24,360 nt of DNA from a virus: positions 1 through 24,360 of the IMG/VR virus record IMGVR_UViG_3300042691_021112; one strand, 5' to 3'. Below the pieces are notes generated by a model, which was not told where the DNA came from, did no database searches, and worked only from the letters and a program-made list of their open reading frames with translations. Position numbers and translations under genes: made by a program. This document shows positions 1-7,233 of the stretch, piece after piece (position 1 is the stretch's first letter; each line of letters opens with the position of its first letter).

Positions 1-2
1 CA

Positions 3-305
3 TTCCTGCCTTATCTACATCCTACGATTGGTCAAGAAATATATGAATGTTGTATATTAGGAACAATACCATTAGTTCCAGATATTGACGGTATTGATCA
101 TTTAGTGCCCGATGAGTTTAGATATCCTCCGCATTGGACTTCAAATATATTAAACTATTGTATGTACGCTCCGCAATTAATAGATAAAATGAATAATTTA
201 ATTACAGACTACGACAGACATAGTTATACATTAGAATTACATACTCAACATTTAACAAATGAATATTTTGATTCAGAAGAAATTCTTAACGAAATATTTG
301 GATAA
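3..305 (+). CDS. Glycosyltransferase C-terminal fragment (5' end outside window)
   Basis: The reading frame is open from the first bases of the window, so the gene begins upstream; the ATG-less codons before position 105 belong to it. About 100 residues are visible. The stretch G-Q-E-I-Y-E-C-C-I-L-G-T-I-P-L-V-P resembles the C-terminal nucleotide-sugar binding helix of GT-B glycosyltransferases, where an acidic residue precedes a small-residue turn and 'G-T-P-x-V'. A similar arrangement (R-H-Y-E-I-L-M-N-G-C-I-P) occurs in the gene at 13829. The protein ends in an acidic helix. This suggests that glycosylation genes also lie to the left of this window. The family is inferred from a short fragment, so the identification is moderate. 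Confidence 0.55.
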   Translation, partial: FLPYLHPTIGQEIYECCILGTIPLVPDIDGIDHLVPDEFRYPPHWTSNILNYCMYAPQLIDKMNNLITDYDRHSYTLELHTQHLTNEYFDSEEILNEIFG

Positions 306-311
306 TCAATA

Positions 312-330
312 AGAATTTACTATATTAAAG
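312..330 (+). promoter_or_regulatory. Putative phage promoter, dpdA-groEL unit
   Basis: AGAATTTAC followed by TATATTAAAG. It aligns without gaps to four other intergenic elements (3223, 6249, 8027, 14721). The element ends only three bases before the dpdA ATG at 334, so if transcription starts about 6-8 bases downstream of a -10-like box the mRNA would be leaderless or nearly so. Function is inferred from recurrence at operon heads. Confidence 0.5.
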
Positions 331-333
331 AAT

Positions 334-1590
334 ATGACAGAAAAGAAATTAGTTTACTTCCCTTCATTATCTTCAGGTGCTTATGCATCGCCACTAACAA
401 AAGATATGGAGGTTGCACCGGGCGTGCCGTATCGCTTTTGGGACGATAGAGTTCCTGAGAAATGGCGTTACAAATACTTCTTGATGACCGCAGGTCATTT
501 ATACAAGAAAGATAATATTAGGCAAACGTGGGGGTTGCAAGACACTTTAGTATTTGGAGACTCCGGTGGGTTCCAAATTGCAACTGGTGCTTTGAAATGG
601 GACATGGCATTGCGTGATAGAATTTTTGAATGGTTAGAACACAATTCAGATATCGCTGCTAATATTGATATTCCTCCTCGCGTGACTTATGAAGGTCGCT
701 TTCAAGAGTCATTAGACATTAGTTTAGATAACTTTAAGTATTTTGAAAAGAAACAAACTGGTAAAACTAATTTCTTAAATGTAGTTCAAGGTTCAAATCC
801 TGTTGAGTTTACTACATGGTACAATACAGTTAAAGGTTTAGACTTTGGAGGTTGGTGTATTGGGTCTTCTAGACGATTAGTAGACTTCATGTATATTTTG
901 GCTTTGATGTTAAAAGAGAAAGAGTTTGAAAAGACAAATAATACTTGGGTTCACTTATTAGGAATTTCTAAAGTATCTGACTTTTTCATTTTAGCGCAAA
1001 TGCAAAAGTTGATGAACCAATTGACGAATAATAGAATTACAGTATCCACTGATAGTTCATCTCCAGGTCAATATCCAATCTTCGGTCAGATGGTATGGAG
1101 TCCTAATTGGAAAGATCAAGTATTTAATATGTTGTATTTCCCTAAGGATGGAAGTCAATTAGGATATCCTAAAACAGGCCACGTTCCTTCTTTGATTGAT
1201 CATCCAGGCGTACCTCATTTAACTTGGGATATTGTTGAAAATTATTCGACGGAAGCTGTTACTCGATTGACATATCATAATTTGTATATGTATGTATACA
1301 CTGCAGACAATGTTGAGAATTTAGTTAATAGCTGTCCTCTAGAAGTATTAGCAGAATTGATTCCTAACGATCTAATTCAAATATTGAGATCAATGGAAGA
1401 GATGTTTAATTCTCCTGACCCAATTCAAGTATATGAAAGATATAGACCATTCTATGTAAAGTTTGGAGGAGAAAATGTAATGAATGTAGCTCGTGAAGTA
1501 CGAAATGAATATTTTGACTTTGACGCTATTCAACCAGTAGACGAGAAAAAATCAAAAAAATCAAAAACCAAAGAAAATAAAGAATCATAA
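334..1590 (+). CDS. dpdA: DpdA-type tRNA-guanine transglycosylase-like enzyme (7-deazaguanine DNA modification)
   Basis: The 418-residue protein belongs to the tRNA-guanine transglycosylase superfamily. Visible family landmarks are D76-S-G-G-F-Q81 (substrate-pocket motif), I-D-I-P at 111-114, V-V-Q-G at 150-153, G172-G-W-C-I-G (counterpart of the TGT glycine motif), H-L-L-G-I at 207-211 and D240-S-S-S (position of the catalytic aspartate). The CxCxxC...H zinc site of bacterial TGT is absent; only two cysteines are seen. Phage members called DpdA swap guanine in DNA for preQ0-derived bases, which protects against host restriction. No preQ0 synthesis genes (folE, queD, queE, queC) are in the window, so the base could come from genes elsewhere or from the host. 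The last 25 residues are a lysine-rich disordered tail. The ATG at 334 precedes the conserved N-terminal F-P-S-L-S-S-G-A-Y stretch. It is followed after 3 bases by groEL. DpdA is favoured over true tRNA TGT because of divergence and phage context. Confidence 0.8.
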   Translation: MTEKKLVYFPSLSSGAYASPLTKDMEVAPGVPYRFWDDRVPEKWRYKYFLMTAGHLYKKDNIRQTWGLQDTLVFGDSGGFQIATGALKWDMALRDRIFEWLEHNSDIAANIDIPPRVTYEGRFQESLDISLDNFKYFEKKQTGKTNFLNVVQGSNPVEFTTWYNTVKGLDFGGWCIGSSRRLVDFMYILALMLKEKEFEKTNNTWVHLLGISKVSDFFILAQMQKLMNQLTNNRITVSTDSSSPGQYPIFGQMVWSPNWKDQVFNMLYFPKDGSQLGYPKTGHVPSLIDHPGVPHLTWDIVENYSTEAVTRLTYHNLYMYVYTADNVENLVNSCPLEVLAELIPNDLIQILRSMEEMFNSPDPIQVYERYRPFYVKFGGENVMNVAREVRNEYFDFDAIQPVDEKKSKKSKTKENKES

Positions 1591-1593
1591 ATT

Positions 1594-3207
1594 ATGGCAA
1601 AACAAGTTTATTTTAATTCAGAAAGCAGAGAAGGACTTAAGAAAGGAGTCGATGCTTTAGCAAATGCAGTAAAGGTTACATTAGGACCTAAGGGCCGAAA
1701 CGTAGTAATTTCCAAGAAGTTTGGAAGCCCTGTTATTACTAAAGATGGAGTGTCTGTTGCAAAAGAAATTGAATTGCAAGACCCATTGATGAACATGGGA
1801 GCTCAGTTAGTTAAAGAAGTAGCTAGTAAAACTGCTACAGAAGCAGGTGATGGTACTACTACAGCTACTGTATTAGCTCAAGCTATTTTAACAGACGCTA
1901 TTAAGTCCGTAGAAACTGGTGTCAATCCTATTGAAATGAAGCGTGGTATTGATAAAGCAGTGGCAGTAATAGTTGATGAGTTAGTTGCTCAATCTAAAGT
2001 AGTTAGTGATGACATTAATAAAATTGAGCAGGTAGCTACGGTATCAGCTAATAACGACACAGTAGTAGGTAAGTTGATTGCAGAAGCTATTTCAGTAGTG
2101 GGTAAAGATGGTGTAATTACTGTAGAAGAAGCTAAAGGTACTGACACTGAAATTAAAACAGTAGAAGGTATGCAATTTGATCGTGGGTATCTATCTCCTT
2201 ATTTTGTTACTAACTCAGAGAAAATGGAAGTAGAAATGGAGAAGCCATTAATTCTAATCTATGATAAAAAGATTAGTGTAATGAAAGACTTCCTATCTAT
2301 TTTAGAAGGTGCTGTACAGACTGGTCGTCCTCTTTTAATTATTGCAGAAGATGTTGAAGCAGAAGCTTTGGCTACTTTGGTAGTAAATAGAGTGAGAGCT
2401 GGTTTGAAGATATGTGCAGTAAAGGCTCCAGGCTTTGGAGAGAAGAGAAAAGAAATGTTGCAAGACATCGCTGTGCTAACTGGCGGTACTGCTTTATTTG
2501 AAGAGTTAGGTGTTAAGTTAGAAGACGCTACTTTAGATCATTTAGGTCAAGCTGAAAAAGTAATTGTGTCTAAAGACAATTGTATTATTGTAAATGGCGC
2601 TGGTGAGAAAGAAGCTATTGAAGAGCGTATTGTAGCTATTCGTGGGCAAATTGAATCTTCAAAGTCAGATTACGAAATTGAAAAGCTTCAAGAGCGTTTG
2701 GCTAAATTAGCAGGCGGAGTAGCTGTAATTTACATTGGAGCTTCTTCAGAAGTAGAAATGAAAGAAATTAAAGATCGTGTAGATGATGCACTTCACGCTA
2801 CTCGTGCTGCAATTGCAGAAGGTATTGTTCCAGGTGGTGGCACTGCTTTATTGAAAGCAGCGAAAGCTTTGGATACATTAACTGTTGATAATGAAGATCA
2901 AAAGATTGGCGTGCAAATTATTCGCAAATCAATTGAAGCTCCTATCCGTCAAATTTGCGCCAATGCAGGTGTAGAAGGATCTGTTATTATCAGAGATATT
3001 TTGTCAAATGATAATGACTATGGTTACAATGCAAAGACAGAGCAATTTGAAAATTTAATTGACGCTGGTATTATTGATCCTACTAAGGTGACTCGTATTG
3101 CTTTGCAAAATGCGGCTTCAGTAGCTTCAATGATTATGACAGCTGAATGTGCTATTGTAGAACTTCCAGAAGAAAAAGATGCTCAACAGCCTGTTCCTCA
3201 ATATTAA
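1594..3207 (+). CDS. groEL: Chaperonin GroEL (60 kDa), phage-encoded
   Basis: A complete 537-residue group I chaperonin, close to the usual 540-550. Seen: N-terminal [15 protein letters not shown]-binding G-D-G-T-T-T-A-T near residues 86-93, the apical-domain [13 protein letters not shown] stretch, and the equatorial D-A-L-H-A-T-R-A-A and P-G-G-G-T-A motifs. All key ATPase residues appear intact. The C-terminus ends in -Q-P-V-P-Q-Y without the Gly-Gly-Met tail of most bacterial GroELs. Sequence style ([26 protein letters not shown]) matches Bacteroidota GroEL. No groES is in the window, so it may use host GroES, a distant phage co-chaperonin (T4 gp31 type) or none. Likely role: folding the phage's own large proteins, such as the capsid. 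It is cotranscribed with dpdA. Confidence 0.97.
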   Translation: MAKQVYFNSESREGLKKGVDALANAVKVTLGPKGRNVVISKKFGSPVITKDGVSVAKEIELQDPLMNMGAQLVKEVASKTATEAGDGTTTATVLAQAILTDAIKSVETGVNPIEMKRGIDKAVAVIVDELVAQSKVVSDDINKIEQVATVSANNDTVVGKLIAEAISVVGKDGVITVEEAKGTDTEIKTVEGMQFDRGYLSPYFVTNSEKMEVEMEKPLILIYDKKISVMKDFLSILEGAVQTGRPLLIIAEDVEAEALATLVVNRVRAGLKICAVKAPGFGEKRKEMLQDIAVLTGGTALFEELGVKLEDATLDHLGQAEKVIVSKDNCIIVNGAGEKEAIEERIVAIRGQIESSKSDYEIEKLQERLAKLAGGVAVIYIGASSEVEMKEIKDRVDDALHATRAAIAEGIVPGGGTALLKAAKALDTLTVDNEDQKIGVQIIRKSIEAPIRQICANAGVEGSVIIRDILSNDNDYGYNAKTEQFENLIDAGIIDPTKVTRIALQNAASVASMIMTAECAIVELPEEKDAQQPVPQY

Positions 3208-3222
3208 TTTTGATTTGTTAAA

Positions 3223-3241
3223 AGGATTACATATATTAAAG
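3223..3241 (+). promoter_or_regulatory. Putative phage promoter, replication unit
   Basis: AGGATTACA followed by TATATTAAAG lies in the 46-base gap after groEL. The ten-base right half is identical to the element at 321. Thirteen bases separate it from bound TATATTAAA to the ATG at 3254, the same spacing as at 14730-14752. It heads the small-ORF/clamp/clamp-loader series. Confidence 0.55.
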
Positions 3242-3253
3242 AAAAAATAAGTT

Positions 3254-3388
3254 ATGAAAGATTTCATTTATCACGCATTAGGCGTTTGTGGAGAGCATTG
3301 GCATCCAAATCTATTAAATTTAAGTTTAATAGCATTAACTATGTATGTTGCTTTTAAAGCAGTTAGAAAACAATATAAAACAAAATAA
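3254..3388 (+). CDS. Small predicted single-pass membrane protein (44 aa)
   Basis: A 44-codon frame with an ATG placed 13 bases after the promoter-like element and a TAA three bases before the clamp start. The N-terminal half contains C12, C/H-rich residues G-V-C-G-E-H-W-H-P; the second half, L-S-L-I-A-L-T-M-Y-V-A-F, is a plausible short transmembrane helix followed by a basic tail (R-K-Q-Y-K-T-K), which would place the C-terminus in the cytoplasm. Its exact fit between promoter and clamp gene and its membrane-like composition argue for a real gene. Function is not recognisable. Confidence 0.6.
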   Translation: MKDFIYHALGVCGEHWHPNLLNLSLIALTMYVAFKAVRKQYKTK

Positions 3389-3391
3389 GAA

Positions 3392-4105
3392 ATGGAAAAA
3401 AGTAAATTTATCGGTTTTGTCAATCGTTATTATTTGGCAGGTAATACTGATAGTGCTAAATTAGTTGTAGAAGATAAAACTCTTAATACTAAGTTTATTA
3501 GCGCAGACCAAAATGTAATAGGCGAAGTTACACTAAATCAATTTGATTCTGCTAATGCTGAATTAGGTGTGTATGCAACGTCTCAGTTGTTGAAGATGCT
3601 AACTGCAGTAGATGAAAAGATTGACATTAGTTATGGAGAAGTAGATAAAAAGATTTACTCTGTAAACTTCAAAGACTCTTCCGCAAATGTAACTTACATG
3701 TTAGCTGACTTATCAGTTATTCGTCAAGTGCCTAATTTGAAGTCACTTCCAGAGTTCGAGGTTCAGATTGAGCTTAATAAAGATTTTTCAAATACTTTTA
3801 TTAAAGCTAAAAATGCTTTGCCTGAGTCTGATAACTTTGGTGTTGAAAGTAAAGATGGCGAAACTAAAATTATCATCAATCACTCAAGTGTAAATACAAA
3901 TCGTATTGTGTTTAATACAGCTACAAAACAAACAGCTGATATGGAAACTGTATGTTTCTCTGCTAAGTTGTTTAAAGAAATTCTTGTAGCTAATGCAGAC
4001 GCAACTGGATTGTTAGAAGTAAGTTCTAAAGGGTTGGCTCGTGTTACTTTTAGTAATGCAGACTACTCTTCGACATATTATTTGGTTAAATTAACAATTG
4101 CTTAA
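3392..4105 (+). CDS. 45: DNA polymerase sliding clamp (T4 gp45-like)
   Basis: A 237-residue protein close to T4 gp45 in length (about 228). Primary identity is weak, as is usual for gp45 relatives, but the stretch E-L-G-V-Y-A-T-S-Q-L-L-K-M-L corresponds to the gp45 segment where a strand leads into the helix lining the ring, and the protein ends in a beta-rich V-T-F-S-N-A-D-Y-S-S-T-Y-Y-L-V. The strongest support is position: an RFC-like clamp loader and a gp62-like protein follow, the order 45-44-62 of T4. In T4 the trimeric ring tethers the polymerase and also activates late transcription through gp55 and gp33. The ATG at 3392 is the only sensible start. Only two bases separate it from the next gene. 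Confidence 0.8.
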   Translation: MEKSKFIGFVNRYYLAGNTDSAKLVVEDKTLNTKFISADQNVIGEVTLNQFDSANAELGVYATSQLLKMLTAVDEKIDISYGEVDKKIYSVNFKDSSANVTYMLADLSVIRQVPNLKSLPEFEVQIELNKDFSNTFIKAKNALPESDNFGVESKDGETKIIINHSSVNTNRIVFNTATKQTADMETVCFSAKLFKEILVANADATGLLEVSSKGLARVTFSNADYSSTYYLVKLTIA

Positions 4106-4107
4106 TA

Positions 4108-4350
4108 ATGGCCAGAAAGAAACCTGTGGAGATTGTTAAAGAAGAAACTCCGGTAATTAAGGTTAAACAAAGCAAGAAGGAAACAGTTCAAGTAGTTGAA
4201 AATAGTCCAGAAATTAAATTGACGGAGCTAGAATTAGCAACTGAACTGTTTTCTAGATTGCAAAATAAATATAATGAGAAAGCTTCCAATGAGTTGTCTA
4301 CTATGATGAGCTCATTGGAACTTATCATTCGCACATTAAATAAAAAATAA
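4108..4350 (+). CDS. Unknown 80-residue protein between clamp and clamp loader
   Basis: No family is recognised. The first 35 residues are rich in Lys, Glu and Val and look disordered (K-K-P-V-E-I-V-K-E-E-T-P); residues 37-80 are predicted to form one or two helices (L-T-E-L-E-L-A-T-E-L-F-S-R-L and M-M-S-S-L-E-L-I-I-R-T-L). It lies 2 bases after the clamp and 3 bases before the clamp loader, so it should be made along with them. T4 encodes small clamp-associated transcription factors (gp33, RpbA), RpbA in this genome area, and a similar role is possible here but cannot be shown. The C-terminal hydrophobic-acidic helix would be the part to test for clamp binding. Confidence 0.65.
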   Translation: MARKKPVEIVKEETPVIKVKQSKKETVQVVENSPEIKLTELELATELFSRLQNKYNEKASNELSTMMSSLELIIRTLNKK

Positions 4351-4353
4351 CAA

Positions 4354-5283
4354 ATGTTTGGAAATTCAGAACACACTCTTTGGGTAGAGAAGTATAGACC
4401 TGACACTCTAGAAGGGTATGTAGGCAATCAATCGATTGTAGAAAAAGTTAAGATATATCTTGACAATGGCGATGTACCTCATTTATTGTTTTATGGATCA
4501 GCTGGCACGGGTAAGACTACTATGGCAAAGTTGATTGCAAAAAACATTGACTGTGATTTAATGTATATTAACGCTTCAGATGAGAATAATGTCGACACTG
4601 TAAGAGAGAAGATTAAAAGCTTTGCGTCTACAATTGGGTTTCGTCAATGGAAGTTGATTATATTAGATGAGGCTGATTATTTGACTCCTAATGCTCAAGC
4701 AGCATTACGTAACTTAATGGAAACGTTTAGTAAGACTACTCGTTTTATTTTAACATGTAATTACGTAGAGAAGATTATCGATCCTATTCAAAGTCGTTGT
4801 CAAGTATTTGCTATCACTCCTCCTAGTAAGAAAGACGTTGCTATCAGAGTTAATATGATTTTGCAACAAGAAAACGTTTCAGTGAAACCTGAAGATTTAG
4901 TTAGTATTGTAAATGCTGGATATCCAGACATTAGAAGAATATTAAACTCTTGTCAGCGTCAGGTAGTAAATGGGGAATTGACTATTGATAAGCAATCGTT
5001 GATAGAGTCTAACTATATGGATAAGATAGTTGAAATGCTTCAGACTATTAAAGATAAAAAGCAGCTATTTACTTCTATTCGTCAGCTATTAGCAGATAGT
5101 CATGTAAAAGATTATACTGCGTTGTATAGACACTTATACGACAATTTAGATGCATTTGCTGTTGGTCATATAGCTTCTGTTATATTGATTATTGCAGATC
5201 ATCAGTATCAAGATTCTATGGTAGTTGATAAAGAGATAAATGTATGTGCCATGTTTGTAAAAATAATAAACGAATTATACTAA
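4354..5283 (+). CDS. 44: Clamp loader AAA+ ATPase subunit (T4 gp44 / RFC-small-like)
   Basis: A 309-residue AAA+ protein that would open the sliding clamp and load it on primer-template DNA. Visible: N-terminal W-V-E-K-Y-R-P-D-T-L (RFC box II), Walker A G48-S-A-G-T-G-K-T-T, Walker B L-I-I-L-D-E-A-D at 101-108, sensor 1 T-C-N-Y with N136, the RFC-defining S-R-C at 147-149, and sensor 2 P-D-I-R-R-I-L around R194. These are all the catalytic elements, so the ATPase should be active. The C-terminal 100 residues form the helical collar. T4 gp44 is 319 residues. The ATG at 4354 begins three bases after the preceding stop. It would assemble as four copies with one gp62-like protein, encoded at 5517. 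Confidence 0.95.
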   Translation: MFGNSEHTLWVEKYRPDTLEGYVGNQSIVEKVKIYLDNGDVPHLLFYGSAGTGKTTMAKLIAKNIDCDLMYINASDENNVDTVREKIKSFASTIGFRQWKLIILDEADYLTPNAQAALRNLMETFSKTTRFILTCNYVEKIIDPIQSRCQVFAITPPSKKDVAIRVNMILQQENVSVKPEDLVSIVNAGYPDIRRILNSCQRQVVNGELTIDKQSLIESNYMDKIVEMLQTIKDKKQLFTSIRQLLADSHVKDYTALYRHLYDNLDAFAVGHIASVILIIADHQYQDSMVVDKEINVCAMFVKIINELY

Positions 5284-5284
5284 A

Positions 5285-5524
5285 ATGCAAAAGCAACAAT
5301 TTCAAGGTAATAAACAGCAGGTTAATATTAATCTAGCAAAAGCAGCGTCAATCGTATGTGATGCTGAAGGGTGTGATAATGATATCTTTATGCCGGCTAT
5401 GAAGTTTAAAAGAATTAGTAAACTTTTAACTGGTGCTAAAGAAGATCAAATTGCTCCTATTCAAGTTTTCATGTGTACTGCGTGTGGAAATATAAACGCT
5501 GAATTTGACATTCCAAATGAGTAA
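5285..5524 (+). CDS. Zinc-ribbon protein inserted between clamp-loader genes
   Basis: A 79-residue protein with two cysteine pairs: C25-x4-C30 in a V-C-D-A-E-G-C-D stretch, and C64-T-A-C67-G in a strand-turn typical of zinc ribbons. Between them lies a basic, hydrophobic segment F-K-R-I-S-K-L-L-T-G. Small zinc-ribbon proteins of this shape are common in T4-like phages of aquatic bacteria, as far as I recall, but have no assigned function. One base separates it from the gp44-like gene and its last eight bases overlap the start of the gp62-like gene, so translation is coupled to the clamp loader. A role as a replisome or transcription accessory is an inference from position. Confidence 0.75.
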   Translation: MQKQQFQGNKQQVNINLAKAASIVCDAEGCDNDIFMPAMKFKRISKLLTGAKEDQIAPIQVFMCTACGNINAEFDIPNE

Positions 5525-5963
5525 ACCAGCAACTTTATTCGATCATTTATCTAATATTACAGATAAGAAAACTGCTTGGAGTAAACTGAGTGACGAAGAC
5601 AAAAAAGCTTTCACTCCGTATATGATAAACAGATGGTTGTCTATGAATATGGATTGGGTTGAACTGGTTAACGAACTTCAAAAGTATACTATAGGATTAC
5701 TGTCCCCAGAAGAAGTTTATAAATTGTATTTAGATGTTCTTCCTAAACAAAAGACATTTAATAAGTATATTAAAGGAAGTAAAGAGTCTAAATACAATTC
5801 TGAGTTGGTGGAATTACTGTCAAAGCACTTCTTAATTTCAGAGAAGGAAGCTGTGGAATACTTAGAATTGTATACAGGAGATCGACTGTTATCGTTAAAG
5901 GAAATAGTGAAATTATACGGTAAAACGGATAAAGAGGTAGATAAACTATTAAAAAATAAATAA
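5517..5963 (+). CDS. 62: Clamp-loader accessory subunit, T4 gp62-like
   Basis: A 148-residue, largely helical protein. The start chosen is the ATG at 5517 (M-S-K-P-A-T-L-F-D-H), not the in-frame TTG at 5505, because the ATG lies in the overlap ATGAGTAA with the preceding stop. The N-terminal pattern L-F-D-H-L, then K-A-F-T-P-Y-M-I-N-R-W-L-S-M, matches what I remember of gp62 relatives in marine T4-like phages, where 'P-x-M-[IV]-N-R-x-L-S' is the most conserved piece. T4 gp62 is 187 residues, so this is a short version. It is the non-ATPase partner that holds gp44 subunits. Position after the gp44-like gene agrees. Confidence 0.75.
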   Translation: MSKPATLFDHLSNITDKKTAWSKLSDEDKKAFTPYMINRWLSMNMDWVELVNELQKYTIGLLSPEEVYKLYLDVLPKQKTFNKYIKGSKESKYNSELVELLSKHFLISEKEAVEYLELYTGDRLLSLKEIVKLYGKTDKEVDKLLKNK

Positions 5964-5968
5964 ACCAT

Positions 5969-6235
5969 ATGGAACAAGAATTAATTTATCATATTCAGCC
6001 AGGTCGAGGTAATAAGACTACAGAGGCAGTTAACCATCCAAAACACTATGGAGGAGAATCTAATCCTTATGAAGCTATTAAAGTAATTGAAGCGTGGGAT
6101 CTAGATTTCTGTTTAGGCAATGCTGTTAAGTATATCTCTCGAGCGGGTAAGAAAGACGCTTCAAAAGAATTAGAAGATCTTAACAAAGCCATTTGGTATC
6201 TCAAAAGAAGAGCTGAACAAATCCAAAAGAAATAA
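5969..6235 (+). CDS. DUF3310 domain protein
   Basis: An 88-residue protein. N-H-P-K-H-Y-G-G at 22-29 followed by N-P-Y-E-A-I-K-V-I-E-A-W and then L-G-N-A-V-K-Y-I-S-R-A-G-K-K with E-L-E-D-L-N-K-A-I-W-Y-L is the full DUF3310 signature, found in many phages, including the C-terminal part of T7 gp1.7 (a nucleotide kinase). The domain alone has no settled biochemical role; nucleotide metabolism is the usual suspicion. It closes the replication unit, five bases after the gp62-like stop, and is followed by the next promoter-like element. Confidence 0.9.
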   Translation: MEQELIYHIQPGRGNKTTEAVNHPKHYGGESNPYEAIKVIEAWDLDFCLGNAVKYISRAGKKDASKELEDLNKAIWYLKRRAEQIQKK

Positions 6236-6240
6236 CTGAA

Positions 6241-6285
6241 CATACAATAGGTTTTCTTATATTATAGAAAATTAATTATTGTATG
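6241..6285 (+). promoter_or_regulatory. Nested inverted repeat that covers a start codon
   Basis: Outer arms CATACAATA (6241-6249) and TATTGTATG (6277-6285) are perfect complements over 9 bases; inner arms TTTTCT (6252-6257) and AGAAAA (6266-6271) pair over 6 bases around an 8-base loop. The 3' outer arm contains the ATG (6283-6285) of the nuclease gene. An RNA made by read-through from the replication unit could fold and hide this start; RNA begun at the internal promoter-like element would lack the 5' arm. There is no U-run, so it is not a classic terminator. Confidence 0.45.
6249..6267 (+). promoter_or_regulatory. Putative phage promoter, nuclease unit
   Basis: AGGTTTTCT followed by TATATTATAG fits the element shared with 312, 3223, 8027 and 14721 with two changes in the right half. 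It sits within the nested inverted repeat at 6241-6285 and 15 bases before the ATG at 6283. Confidence 0.45.
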
Positions 6286-7233
6286 GCAATTAGCGCATTA
6301 GGTCAGTTATTTAGAGCAGTTGCTCCTGAAAAGAATCCAGATCATAAGACTATATCGTATAGTCAGTTTGCAATGTGGAGTTCATGTCCACATAAATGGA
6401 AATTGAATTATATTGATCGTACTCGATTTGGCGGTCCTTCTATTCATACCGTATTTGGTACTTCATTTCACGAAGTATTGCAGTGGTATTTGAATACAAT
6501 GTTTCGAGAGTCAATTAAGACTGCTGATCAACTTAACCTAGCAGAGTGTTTGCAAGAGCAAATGACTCAGAATTATATGATGTCAGTTATTGACAACAAT
6601 CATGAACATTTTTCTAATGCAACTCAACTTCAAGAATTTTATGAAGATGGAGTTGCAATCTTAGATTGGTTCAAAAAGCATCGAGGTGATTATTTCACTA
6701 ACAAAGGTTATGAGTTAGTTGGTATTGAAATGCCATTGTATGTGCAAGCATCTGAAAAAAATCCAAATGTAATAATGAATGGATTTATAGATTTAGTACT
6801 GCGTGATATAGAAGAAGACAGGATAATTATTATTGACATTAAAACGAGTACAAAAGGTTGGAATCAATATGCTAAGGCAGATAAGATTAAAACGTCTCAG
6901 TTAGTATTGTATAAATCGTATTTTGCGAAACAATATGGATATGATGAAGATAAGATTGACGTTAAGTATTTTATTGTAAAGCGTAAATTGATTGACGGTT
7001 TTATGTATCCACAAAAGCGTGTGCAAGAATTTGCTCCAGCTTCAGGACGTATAACTAGAAAAAAATTAAGTGCTGAAATTGAAACTTTTGTGTCGACTTG
7101 TTTTAATGACGATGGTAGCTATAACACAACGGCTAGCTATCCTGCAATAGGAGATAAAGGATTGAAGAATTGCAAATATTGTGAATTTGCAGATAAAGAA
7201 GATTTATGTCCAAAAGCAAATAGAATAAAATGA
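6283..7233 (+). CDS. Fe-S PD-(D/E)XK nuclease (Cas4/AddB-like)
   Basis: A 316-residue RecB-family nuclease. Order of motifs: S-Y-S-Q-F-A-M-W-S-S-C35-P-H-K-W (first cluster cysteine), F-G-T-S-F-H63-E (conserved histidine), G-F-I-D170 and I-I-D185-I-K187-T-S (the PD-D/E-x-K metal site), then S-Q206-L-V-L-Y210 (motif QxxxY), and C297-x2-C300-x8-C309 at the C-terminus. One N-terminal plus three C-terminal cysteines is the 4Fe-4S arrangement of Cas4 and AddB nucleases. It probably degrades or processes single-stranded ends in phage recombination or replication. There is no cas1 or CRISPR array nearby, so a CRISPR role is not supported. Overlaps the next gene by four bases (ATGA). Confidence 0.88.
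   Translation: MAISALGQLFRAVAPEKNPDHKTISYSQFAMWSSCPHKWKLNYIDRTRFGGPSIHTVFGTSFHEVLQWYLNTMFRESIKTADQLNLAECLQEQMTQNYMMSVIDNNHEHFSNATQLQEFYEDGVAILDWFKKHRGDYFTNKGYELVGIEMPLYVQASEKNPNVIMNGFIDLVLRDIEEDRIIIIDIKTSTKGWNQYAKADKIKTSQLVLYKSYFAKQYGYDEDKIDVKYFIVKRKLIDGFMYPQKRVQEFAPASGRITRKKLSAEIETFVSTCFNDDGSYNTTASYPAIGDKGLKNCKYCEFADKEDLCPKANRIK

Noticed and set aside
280-318. 9-base inverted repeat AAATTCTTA / TAAGAATTT before dpdA
   Set aside because: All A/T apart from one base pair, 21-base loop; several such repeats are expected by chance in DNA of this composition, and no second stem supports it.
5505-5516. TTG start for the gp62-like gene
   Set aside because: The in-frame ATG at 5517, overlapping the previous stop, is the better start and removes four residues not expected in the family.
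6283-7233. Cas4 of a CRISPR adaptation module
   Set aside because: The cysteine and nuclease motifs fit Cas4 but also phage RecB-like nucleases; no cas1, cas2 or repeat array occurs in the window.
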